Of a stretch of 26,478 nucleotides of DNA, positions 13,274-20,147 are shown piece after piece. The notes beneath the pieces were generated by a model, which searched no databases, had not been told where the DNA came from, and saw only the letters and a list, made by a program, of their open reading frames with translations. The DNA comes from Vermiculatibacterium agrestimuris. GTDB lineage: Bacteria; Bacillota; Clostridia; Oscillospirales; Oscillospiraceae. The stretch is taken from NCBI RefSeq assembly GCF_943193085.1, contig NZ_CALPCU010000025.1, forward strand, positions 1 to 26,478, read 5' to 3'. Made by a program: the position numbers and the translations under genes. Numbering within the stretch: position 1 is the first letter of the stretch; the number at the start of each line of letters is the position of its first letter.

Positions 13274-13297
13274 ATTATAAATACCGACGGTTGGTAT
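13274..13297 (-). promoter_or_regulatory. TetR-type operator overlapping the MFS promoter
   Basis: ATACCGAC-G-GTTGGTAT (13281-13297) is a 17-bp palindrome with one mismatched pair. The perfect -10 box TATAAT on the minus strand (13279-13274) begins one base downstream, so the palindrome lies in the spacer where bound repressor would block RNA polymerase. The -35 box is poor. Extended arms (ATAAATAC / GTATGTAT) resemble those at the tetR promoter. Confidence 0.7.
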
Positions 13298-13314
13298 GTA
13301 TGAAGAGGGAAAGA

Positions 13315-13333
13315 ACCGCCCCTGTGGGGCGGT
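13315..13333 (-). terminator. Hairpin after tetR, weak terminator
   Basis: A perfect 8-bp stem ACCGCCCC/GGGGCGGT with a TGT loop, 20 bases past the tetR stop codon. The minus-strand tail is TTCTTTCCC, a poor T-tract, so some read-through into the MFS gene is possible. Confidence 0.5.
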
Positions 13334-13352
13334 GGGGCAGGACTTTCTGGAA

Positions 13353-13997
13353 TTACGGTTGGGCGAGCTTATGGGCGATGCGGGTGTAGTAGGCGTCCAA
13401 GGTGTCCATCAGCGCCTGGTCAAAAACGGGGATCCCCAGACCGTCGCTCATGGCCTTCAGGAAACGGAACTTTGCCATAAATTCCTCCCGGCTGTGGGAG
13501 AAGACGCCTGCCCACAGGTTCAGCAGAACCATGAAACTCTCCGCGGCCTCCTTGGGATAGAGGGTGGTGATGGAGCCGTCGGCGACGCCTTCCTCGAAAA
13601 GCCGCTGGATGATGGGCGCGGCGTCGCGGACGGAGGTGGTGAGCAGGAGCTGAATAAGCTGGGGGTTGCGCTCAAAGGAAACAGTGATATCATCGATCTC
13701 CAGCTTTCCCGGGTCGGTCAGCTGCCGCCGCAGCAGCTCCCGCAGCTTTTCCAGTCCGGAGCGGGAGGGGGCGTCCAGTACGTCAAACATCTTGGAATCC
13801 ACATAATAGCGGTCATAGAGGTGATCCAGGATGTCCTCCTTGCTTGTGAAATGGTGGTACACAGCGCCCTTGCTCATGCCCAGCCCGTCTACGATGTCCT
13901 GGATGGTGGTGTGGTCATACCCCTTTTCAGAGAACAGCCGGAAGGCCACATCCAGGATCTTCTGCCGGGTCTGCTCCGGGTATTTGTTTCGTGCCAT
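13353..13997 (-). CDS. TetR/AcrR family transcriptional regulator
   Basis: A 214-residue repressor. The N-terminal helix-turn-helix is typical (TRQKILDVAFRLFSEKGYDHTTIQDIVDGLG, then SKGAVYHHFTSKEDIL, residues about 10-57). The rest is an all-helical ligand-binding domain with no recognisable effector signature. GAGAGGTGG precedes the ATG. A 25-bp perfect palindrome overlaps its promoter, and a related one overlaps the MFS promoter, so it probably represses both itself and the transporter. Confidence 0.93.
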   Translation of the reverse strand: MARNKYPEQTRQKILDVAFRLFSEKGYDHTTIQDIVDGLGMSKGAVYHHFTSKEDILDHLYDRYYVDSKMFDVLDAPSRSGLEKLRELLRRQLTDPGKLEIDDITVSFERNPQLIQLLLTTSVRDAAPIIQRLFEEGVADGSITTLYPKEAAESFMVLLNLWAGVFSHSREEFMAKFRFLKAMSDGLGIPVFDQALMDTLDAYYTRIAHKLAQP

Positions 13998-14012
13998 TGT
14001 AAGTCCACCTCT

Positions 14013-14037
14013 CTATACATACCGTCAGTATGTATAG
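14013..14037 (-). promoter_or_regulatory. tetR autoregulatory operator
   Basis: CTATACATAC (14013-14022), a CGTCA centre, and GTATGTATAG (14028-14037) form a palindrome with 10-bp perfect arms. It covers the edge of the -10 box and the predicted start of tetR. Confidence 0.8.
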
Positions 14038-14064
14038 AATAGCAAAGGCCGCCGGAAAAGTCAA
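14036..14064 (-). promoter_or_regulatory. Sigma-A promoter of tetR
   Basis: On the minus strand TTGACT at 14064-14059, a 17-base spacer and TATTCT at 14041-14036. The -35 box coincides with the 3' edge of the pyk terminator. Confidence 0.7.
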
Positions 14065-14090
14065 GGGGCAGGCGTCTATCGCCTGCCCCT
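14060..14090 (-). terminator. pyk: Terminator of pyk
   Basis: A perfect 11-bp stem (14064-14074 with 14080-14090) and a TCTAT loop, 26 bases past the pyk stop. On the minus strand it is followed by TTGACTTTT, which is also the -35 region of tetR. Confidence 0.82.
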
Positions 14091-14115
14091 TGATGGGTCG
14101 GTTCTGATTTGGGCC

Positions 14116-15561
14116 TTACAGCGGCTCGTCTACCACCTGGGCCTTGATGAGGTTGGTGGTGCCCTTGGCGCTCAGGGGCACGCCGGCGGTGATGACCACC
14201 GTGTTTCCCGGCTTCACCAGGCCCTCCTTCCGGGCGGTGTCCACGCACAGGGAGAACAGCCGGTCGGTGGAGTCCACGGAGCCGTAGAGCAGGGGCTGGA
14301 CGCCCCAGGAGATGGCCAGCTGGCGGCGGCACTTCTCCGAGGTGGTGAGGGCCACGATGGGACAGGGGGGCCGGAACCGGGAGATGACCCGGGCGGTGTG
14401 ACCGGAGGTGGTGGCGGCCAGGATGGCGTCAGCGTTCAAGTCCATGGCGGTGGAGCAGCAGGTGTGGCTGATGGCCTGGTTGATGGAGGCGGAACTGCCG
14501 GTGGCGCTGAGGCTGTAGTTCTTGATGAACCGGCCCCAGTAATTGATGGCGCTCTCGGCGGCCAGGACGGTCTTCACCATGGTCTCCAGGGCCTCAATGG
14601 GATATTTGCCGGAGGCGGTCTCGCCGGAGAGCATGACGCAGGAGGTGCCGTCGAAAACGGCGTTGGCCACGTCGCTGATCTCCGCCCGGGTGGGGCGGGG
14701 ATTGCGGATCATGGAGTCCAGCATCTGGGTGGCGGTGACCACGTTCTTGCCCGCGGCGGCGGATTTGGAGATCATCTCCTTCTGGATGATGGGAACCTCG
14801 TAGGCGGGGATCTCCACGCCCAGGTCGCCCCGGGCCACCATGGCGCCGTCGGAGGCGGAGAGAATTTCATCGAAGTTGTCCACGCCCTCCCGGTTCTCGA
14901 TCTTGGCGATGATGCGGATGTTCTCGCCGCCCCACTTGGCCAGCTCAGCGCGGATATCCTCAATGTCGCTGGCCTTGCGGATGAAGGAGGCCGCCACAAA
15001 GTCGAAGTCGTTCTCGGCGGCGAAGCGGAGATCCTCCCGGTCCTTGTCGGTGAGGGCGGGCAGTTGGATCTTGGTGTCGGGGATGTTGATGGACTTGTTA
15101 TTGGACAGCGTTCCCCCGGTGACCACAGTGCAGCGGATCTCCTGGCCCTCCACGCAGACCACCTTCAGCTCGATCAGGCCGTCGTCAATGAGGATGCGGG
15201 TGCCCGGCTCCACCTCCTGATGGAGGTTGGTGTAGGTCACGGAGACCTGGCCGTCGTCGCCGGCCACATCCCGGGTGGTGAGGGTGAACTGGCCGCCCTC
15301 GGTGAGGGTCACGGGGCCGTTCTGAAAGGTCTTGACACGGATCTCGGGGCCTTTGGTATCCAGCATAGTGGCCACGGGACGGCCCAGCTCGTCCCGGGCC
15401 CGCTTGAGCTTTGTAAGGGTGGACAGCTGGGTCTCATGAGTGCCGTGGGAGAAGTTGAACCGGGCGCAGTTCATGCCGGCGAGGATGAGCTTGCGGAGCA
15501 TCTCCTCGCTGTCCACAGAGGGGCCCAGAGTACAGACGATCTTGGTCTTTCTCATATTCAT
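14116..15561 (-). CDS. pyk: Pyruvate kinase
   Basis: A 481-residue pyruvate kinase that converts phosphoenolpyruvate and ADP to pyruvate and ATP, the last step of glycolysis. Clear motifs: MRKTKIVCTLGPS at the start, CARFNFSHG, LDTKGPEIR, KIENREGVDNFDEIL, VARGDLGVEIP and the segment ATQMLDSMI with PRPTRAEISDVANAV and SGETA. The C-terminal regulatory domain is present, but the extra PEP-utiliser-like domain found in Bacillus enzymes is absent. ATG at 15561 follows GGAGG with 7 bases; a second ATG is six bases further in. The upstream part of the frame runs through the leader. Confidence 0.97.
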   Translation of the reverse strand: MNMRKTKIVCTLGPSVDSEEMLRKLILAGMNCARFNFSHGTHETQLSTLTKLKRARDELGRPVATMLDTKGPEIRVKTFQNGPVTLTEGGQFTLTTRDVAGDDGQVSVTYTNLHQEVEPGTRILIDDGLIELKVVCVEGQEIRCTVVTGGTLSNNKSINIPDTKIQLPALTDKDREDLRFAAENDFDFVAASFIRKASDIEDIRAELAKWGGENIRIIAKIENREGVDNFDEILSASDGAMVARGDLGVEIPAYEVPIIQKEMISKSAAAGKNVVTATQMLDSMIRNPRPTRAEISDVANAVFDGTSCVMLSGETASGKYPIEALETMVKTVLAAESAINYWGRFIKNYSLSATGSSASINQAISHTCCSTAMDLNADAILAATTSGHTARVISRFRPPCPIVALTTSEKCRRQLAISWGVQPLLYGSVDSTDRLFSLCVDTARKEGLVKPGNTVVITAGVPLSAKGTTNLIKAQVVDEPL

Positions 15562-15622
15562 TCTGATACCTCCATAATTGGGTACAGCAGTTGAAGCCGA
15601 TGTTCGATTTATAAGCCAGTTT

Positions 15623-15651
15623 ATCATACTATATTCTACCGAAAATGAAAA
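15623..15651 (-). promoter_or_regulatory. pyk: Possible pyk promoter
   Basis: On the minus strand TTTTCA (15651-15646), a 17-base spacer and TATGAT (15628-15623). The -35 match is 4 of 6 and it abuts the upstream terminator stem. Confidence 0.4.
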
Positions 15652-15690
15652 GCGGCAAAACCACCAAAACGGATGGTTTTGCCGCTTTTT
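15648..15690. terminator. Terminator of the acylation locus
   Basis: A 16-bp perfect stem (15648-15663 with 15674-15689) with a 10-base loop, directly after the stop codon of the DHHW gene. The T-run is strong on the plus strand and moderate (CTTTTCATTTTC) in the minus, coding direction. Confidence 0.8.
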
Positions 15691-17070
15691 TTACCACACG
15701 TGGGACGTGCCCTGCTCCCGTTCCAGGCGCTTGGTCTCCAGCGCGTCGGCCCTGGCAGTGGGCAGGTAGGGGAACAGCTCGTCTACCCGCAGGGAGCTGG
15801 TGGTGTTAAGGACGAAGATCAGGTCTGGCTCCAACCACTCCACATAGCTGAGCATTTCCTCCTGGTCGCCGTTGAAAAGCCGCGGGTCGATGGTGATGAC
15901 CTCGCCGGAGATGATGCCGAGGAAGGGGGTGAAGGCACAGCCGTAGGAGTCCCGGAGCACCAGCACCCGGCGGCCCCAGGGATAGGGGCTGACCTCATTC
16001 ACTGTCCGGGCCAGAAGGAAGTCGCCGCCGGAGTAGACGGTGTAGGGATTGGACTCGTACAAGCTCTCGTCCGTGGCCAGCATTTCGGGGAAGAGGAGGC
16101 TCATGGCAAAGGGGCCCCGGCGCTCGATGCCGCTCATGGGTACGGTGTAGGTGAAGTCACTCTCAAAATTGGGCGACCAAACCTCCAAATCGTCCAGGCC
16201 GGCATAGGCCGTTCCCACCCGCTTACCCTGGCTGCCCAGGAAGATGTCGTGGAAGGTATATTTATTGTAATGGCCGGGGTCGGTGATCTCCGGGTAGATG
16301 GTGTAGTCGTAATCATCCCGGAGCTTGTCGGCCAGGGTTTGGAAGCCCAGGAAGGCCCCGGCGGCGGTCCAGTGGTGGTCGGTGCGGAAGAACAGCTCGT
16401 CCAGCGCCCGGCCCTCCGCTGCCGCCTGGCGGAAGGCGGGACGGAGATCCAGGGTGTCCACTTCGTGTTCCTCCAGAATGGAGAGGAACTGGTCTGCCTC
16501 GGCGTCGGCGTAGTCGTTGATGCCGTCAGGAAGAGAGGCCATCGCCAGTTTGGAGGGAGCCTGGATGTAGAGAAGGGGGGTCTCGTACTCCTCCTCCAAG
16601 CGCTGGGCGAATTCTACCATCTCCTGGGCCCGGACGGTCATATCCACCTGCTGGGCGTCCGGGTTGGCGAAGGTGAGGGAGCCGTCAGCCAGCCTGACCA
16701 CGGTGTATTTGGGCTCCACATCCTCCACCACCTGGCGGCCCAGGAGCTTCTGGGAGGCGCCGTAAAGATTGATGAAGCTGTAGTCCCGATCCAAAGCGGC
16801 GTTAAGGGCGGGCTCGGAGCCCTGGATCAAGGCGTCGACCTTCTCCATAGAGACCTTGGACAGGGAGATGAGACCGGGGTTTTTCACGGGTTGGCCGACG
16901 CGGACGGTCTTATGGGGCGGAGCGAAGAGCTGATGGTCAGAGCGGCTGGGGCGGGCGGCTTCCAGGAAGCCGCCGCTTTGGGACAGGGCCCCAAAGAAAA
17001 GAAAGATCACTGCCCCGAAAATGCCGGCCAGGAAGAGGACGGCGGTGCCGGTGTTTCTGCGTGCTGTCAT
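15691..17070 (-). CDS. DHHW/AlgJ-like protein, putative surface polymer acyltransferase partner
   Basis: A 459-residue membrane-anchored extracellular protein. An N-terminal helix (about residues 10-30) is followed by a long soluble region. The DHHW motif (231-234, FRTDHHWTAAG) and a downstream RDSYG (373-377, Ser375) match SGNH-like AlgJ/AlgX/DHHW proteins that work with MBOAT acyltransferases to O-acetylate exopolysaccharide. It is directly downstream of an MBOAT gene (32-base gap), which supports that pairing. The acylated polymer here is unknown. ATG at 17070 is favoured by AGGTGGTG 6 bases upstream; GTG at 17082 lies before that site. Confidence 0.88.
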   Translation of the reverse strand: MTARRNTGTAVLFLAGIFGAVIFLFFGALSQSGGFLEAARPSRSDHQLFAPPHKTVRVGQPVKNPGLISLSKVSMEKVDALIQGSEPALNAALDRDYSFINLYGASQKLLGRQVVEDVEPKYTVVRLADGSLTFANPDAQQVDMTVRAQEMVEFAQRLEEEYETPLLYIQAPSKLAMASLPDGINDYADAEADQFLSILEEHEVDTLDLRPAFRQAAAEGRALDELFFRTDHHWTAAGAFLGFQTLADKLRDDYDYTIYPEITDPGHYNKYTFHDIFLGSQGKRVGTAYAGLDDLEVWSPNFESDFTYTVPMSGIERRGPFAMSLLFPEMLATDESLYESNPYTVYSGGDFLLARTVNEVSPYPWGRRVLVLRDSYGCAFTPFLGIISGEVITIDPRLFNGDQEEMLSYVEWLEPDLIFVLNTTSSLRVDELFPYLPTARADALETKRLEREQGTSHVW

Positions 17071-17102
17071 GGAAGTCACCACCTTTCAAAGGGAGGAAAA
17101 AC

Positions 17103-18527
17103 TCAAAACCGGAAGTAGATGAAGGGGTTGTAGGTGCCCTTTACCAGGCAGGCCGCGGACAATACCGCGATACACGCCATACCCAGGGTGTAGAGCAGAT
17201 CCCACAGAAGGGAGAGGTTGTGGCCGCCGGGGTGCAGATGGGTCAGCCGCTCCTTGAACCAGAGGGCAAAGCCGCCGGAGAAGAGGACTGCCAGCGCCAG
17301 AAGTACGGCGTTCTCCCGCAGATAGAGAAGACAGACGGCGTCATACCGGGCGGAGCCATTCACGCCCAGCATAGTCAGGAAAAACTGTCCCGCGTAGGAC
17401 AGGGTGTCGGCGCGGAAGAGCATCCACAAAAAGTTCACGGCGGCCAAGGTGTAGAGCCGCTTGAAAATACCGGGCCAGTTTTCTCCCAGGTGGCAGTATT
17501 TTTCCAGGATCAGCAGCAGGAAGTAGAGCAGACCCCAGACCACGAACGTCCAGTTGGCCCCATGCCAGAAGCCGGTGAGGAGCCAGACCACAAAGAGGTT
17601 AAAGACGTGCCGCCTGGGAGTTACCCGGTTGCCCCCCAGGGGGATATAGAGGTAATCCCGGAACCAGGAAGAAAGGGAGATGTGCCACCTGCGCCAGAAC
17701 TCGGTGACGGAGCGGGAGGAATAGGGGTGGTCGAAGTTCTCCGCGAAGTGGAATCCGAACATCTGCCCCAGGCCGATGGCCATGTCGGAGTAGCCGGAGA
17801 AATCGTAGTAGATCTGGAACGTATAGCACAAAGAGCCCAGCCAGGCCATGGAGATGGACAGGGCGGCGGGGTCGCTGGCGAAGACCCGGTCGGCCACAAC
17901 GGCCATCTGGTTGGCGATGAGCACCTTTTTTCCAAGGCCGGTGAGGAAGCGGACGCAGCCTGCGGAAAAGTCCTCCCAGGTCTCCCGGCGGCCGTCGATC
18001 TGCCGGGCCACGGAGGCGTACTTCACGATGGGGCCGGCGATGAGCTGGGGGAAGAAGGAGATGTAGAGCCCCAGGGCCAGGGGAGAGCGCTGCACCTCCG
18101 CCTTGCCCGAGGCCACGTCCAGCACATAGCTCAGGGCCTGGAAGGTGAAAAAGGAGATGCCGATGGGCAGCTCGATACCGGGCACGGGAAGGTTCAGACC
18201 CAAGCCGTTGAGACTCTCCACGGAGAAGACCAGGTACTTGAACAGGAAAAGCAGCGCCAGGTTGCAGCCCACCGCCGCGGCGATGGGGGCGGTGAGATAG
18301 CGGCACTGGCGCTTCCAGCGGTGCACCCAACGGCCAAAGCCGTAGTTCATAGCGATGGAGAGCACCATCACCGGCAAAAACCGGGGCTCACCCCAGGCAT
18401 AGAAGAACAAAGAGGCGAGCAAGAGCAGGAGGTTCTGCGCCCCGCGCCGATCCCGGAAGGGGATGTAGTACAGGGCCAGCACCAGGGGCAGGAACTGGAA
18501 CAGGAACACAGAGCTGGAAAAAAGCAC
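17103..18527 (-). CDS. MBOAT family O-acyltransferase (AlgI/DltB-like)
   Basis: A 474-residue polytopic membrane enzyme. Family landmarks are IGISFFTFQALSYVLDV (122-138), FSGYSDMAIGLG (243-254), EFWRRWHISLSSWFRDYLYIP (from 277, with His282) and GFWHGANW (319-326), whose His322 is the expected catalytic histidine. It should move an acyl group across the membrane to an extracellular acceptor together with the DHHW protein downstream. GTG at 18527 has GGAGG 7 bases upstream. The acyltransferase-3 gene ends 45 bases upstream on the same strand, so the genes probably form one operon. Confidence 0.94.
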   Translation of the reverse strand: MLFSSSVFLFQFLPLVLALYYIPFRDRRGAQNLLLLLASLFFYAWGEPRFLPVMVLSIAMNYGFGRWVHRWKRQCRYLTAPIAAAVGCNLALLFLFKYLVFSVESLNGLGLNLPVPGIELPIGISFFTFQALSYVLDVASGKAEVQRSPLALGLYISFFPQLIAGPIVKYASVARQIDGRRETWEDFSAGCVRFLTGLGKKVLIANQMAVVADRVFASDPAALSISMAWLGSLCYTFQIYYDFSGYSDMAIGLGQMFGFHFAENFDHPYSSRSVTEFWRRWHISLSSWFRDYLYIPLGGNRVTPRRHVFNLFVVWLLTGFWHGANWTFVVWGLLYFLLLILEKYCHLGENWPGIFKRLYTLAAVNFLWMLFRADTLSYAGQFFLTMLGVNGSARYDAVCLLYLRENAVLLALAVLFSGGFALWFKERLTHLHPGGHNLSLLWDLLYTLGMACIAVLSAACLVKGTYNPFIYFRF

Positions 18528-18567
18528 GGGGCAACCTCCTTTCTGTCAGGATATGGCGGGCAGCGCC

Positions 18568-18581
18568 TAAATTATGTCAAC
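18568..18581 (-). repeat. Dispersed 14-mer copy 1 (GTTGACATAATTTA)
   Basis: One of five copies of GTTKACATAAT followed by ATT or TTA. This one covers the stop codon of the acyltransferase gene and the first bases of the gap to the MBOAT gene. Confidence 0.7.
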
Positions 18582-19642
18582 CAACTGCCCAAAAAGGGAA
18601 TGTGGCGGATCAGCCAGCTCAGGGCGAAGGAGCAGAGGAACACCGCCGCTGCCAGGAGCGGCACAGAGAAGACGGGGGAGAAGGACATAACGGTGATGCC
18701 GAAAAAGTCCAGCAGCATGAGGAAGAATACGTGCACCAGATAGATGCCGAAGACCAGCTGCGCCACACCGGAGAGCCGCTGGCGGCGGGAGCGCTCCTCA
18801 CTGACGCCCAGCACATAGCGGAACAGGACGACGATGGCGATGGAGAACCACACCACATTGGGGGCAAACCAGCCGTAAAGAGTGTCCACAAAGGCGCCCG
18901 CCGAGCGGGAGAGGAGGGCGGTGCCCCAGACGGTGACCACTGCCCCGGCGACGCCCAGGATGTAGATGACAGCCTCCGCGATACGGCTGATGGTATACTC
19001 CTTGAGATAATATCCTGCCACAAAGTAACCCACATAACCCATTACCAGGCGCACCTCCAGCCGGTCGTACCAGACCTGGAGCGCGGCGGTGGAGTTGGGC
19101 CAGAAGTGGAACAGCGCCGGCAGCAGGGAGGCGAAAAGGAAGGCGAGGACGAAAAAGTAGTGGAGATCCCGCCGGGAGGCGCCCCGGACGAAGGCGCGAA
19201 GGATGGGGGTCACCAGGTAGAGGCCCAGGATGAGATAGAGAAACCACAGGTGGTAGTGGGTGTTGCCCCGGAGGGCGGAGCAGACGGCCCTCCAAAGTCC
19301 CAGCCAGGAAAAACGGCCCCCGGCGGTCATGTAGGACACCACGGCGTACACCCCGCCCCAAAACAGCAGGCAGATGAGGATGCGCAGGGCGTTGTGGAAG
19401 AAGAGCCTGGTCAGGGGCATCCCCTTTTTGGGATCCAGCATGAACATGCCTGAGAGCATGACAAACACGGGCACACACCAGCGGGTGAGGCCGTCGTATA
19501 GGTTGAGTACCCACCAGCTCTGGCTGGCGACCGCCACATGCTCAATGCGCAGCCCTGTCAGGGACAGGATGATGACCGCCAGGATGCCAAAGACCCGCAG
19601 CAGGTCGGCAAAGGCCACCCGGCCGTTGATCTTTTCTGCCAT
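18572..19642 (-). CDS. Acyltransferase-3 family membrane protein, lacking the usual RX10H histidine
   Basis: A 356-residue protein with about 10 membrane helices and the general look of acyltransferase-3 (WecH/OatA-like) enzymes: ADLLRVFGILAV in helix 1, WWVLNLYDGLTRWCVPVFVMLSGMF, LRGNTHYHLWFLYLILGLYLVTP and FGIYLVHVFFL near the end. Most relatives have Arg followed ten residues later by an essential His in helix 1. Here Arg16 is followed by Ser27 at that place. The protein may be inactive, or use another residue, or be a transporter-like member. ATG at 19642 is one base after the stop of the VOC gene, so translation is probably coupled. AAGAGA lies just upstream. Confidence 0.85.
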   Translation of the reverse strand: MAEKINGRVAFADLLRVFGILAVIILSLTGLRIEHVAVASQSWWVLNLYDGLTRWCVPVFVMLSGMFMLDPKKGMPLTRLFFHNALRILICLLFWGGVYAVVSYMTAGGRFSWLGLWRAVCSALRGNTHYHLWFLYLILGLYLVTPILRAFVRGASRRDLHYFFVLAFLFASLLPALFHFWPNSTAALQVWYDRLEVRLVMGYVGYFVAGYYLKEYTISRIAEAVIYILGVAGAVVTVWGTALLSRSAGAFVDTLYGWFAPNVVWFSIAIVVLFRYVLGVSEERSRRQRLSGVAQLVFGIYLVHVFFLMLLDFFGITVMSFSPVFSVPLLAAAVFLCSFALSWLIRHIPFLGSWLT

Positions 19643-19643
19643 G

Positions 19644-20021
19644 TTATCTCTTCTCCGGCACGATCTCGATCCAGTAGCCATCGGGATCGGTGATGAAGTA
19701 GATGCCCATATCCGGGTTTTCGAAGCAGATGCAGCCCATTTTCTCGTGGAGGGCGTGGGCGGCGTCCATGTCGGGCACGGTGAAGGCCAGGTGGAACTCG
19801 CACTCCCCCAGATCGTAAGCCTTGTCGGCGTGGGCGGCCAGCCAGGTCAGCTCCAGGCGGAAGGAAGAGGCCCCGTCGGAGAGAAAGACGATCTGATAGG
19901 GGCCAAAGTCGTTCTCGCCGGCTTTCTTCTGGACGGCAGAAAGCCCCAGCGCCTCCTGGTAGAAGGCCAGGGACTTGTCCAGATCCCGGACATTGAAATT
20001 GAAGTGGTTGAAGGAAAACAT
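19644..20021 (-). CDS. VOC family (glyoxalase I-like) metalloprotein
   Basis: A 125-residue protein with the two beta-alpha-beta-beta-beta modules of the vicinal oxygen chelate fold. The four metal ligands of a lactoylglutathione lyase-like site are all visible: His6, Glu57, His77 and Glu119, along with DLDKSLAFYQEALGL and TDPDGYWIEIV. It could detoxify a 2-oxoaldehyde, but substrate cannot be read from sequence. ATG at 20021 follows AGGAGG. The stop is followed one base later by the acyltransferase start. Confidence 0.93.
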   Translation of the reverse strand: MFSFNHFNFNVRDLDKSLAFYQEALGLSAVQKKAGENDFGPYQIVFLSDGASSFRLELTWLAAHADKAYDLGECEFHLAFTVPDMDAAHALHEKMGCICFENPDMGIYFITDPDGYWIEIVPEKR

Positions 20022-20076
20022 AGGCGACCTCCTGAAGAAAAGATGAAAGTACCCATACTTTTTCACAGTAAACCTT

Positions 20077-20105
20077 ATTCTATCACAAAAGAAAGCGCGA
20101 AACAA
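20077..20105 (-). promoter_or_regulatory. Sigma-A promoter of the VOC/acylation operon
   Basis: On the minus strand TTGTTT at 20105-20100, a 17-base spacer and TAGAAT at 20082-20077. I saw no terminator between the VOC gene and the DHHW gene, so this may drive all four genes. Confidence 0.6.
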
Positions 20106-20147
20106 GAAAGAGATGGGAGAAAAATGGGGAAAATAGGTTTTTGCCGG

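Noticed and set aside
14398..15594. Plus-strand frame opposite pyk
   Set aside because: Low-complexity shadow of the GC-rich pyk codons with no recognisable motif.
15673..18743. Plus-strand frames opposite the DHHW and MBOAT genes
   Set aside because: Antisense shadows; the minus-strand products carry DHHW and MBOAT motifs and good ribosome sites.
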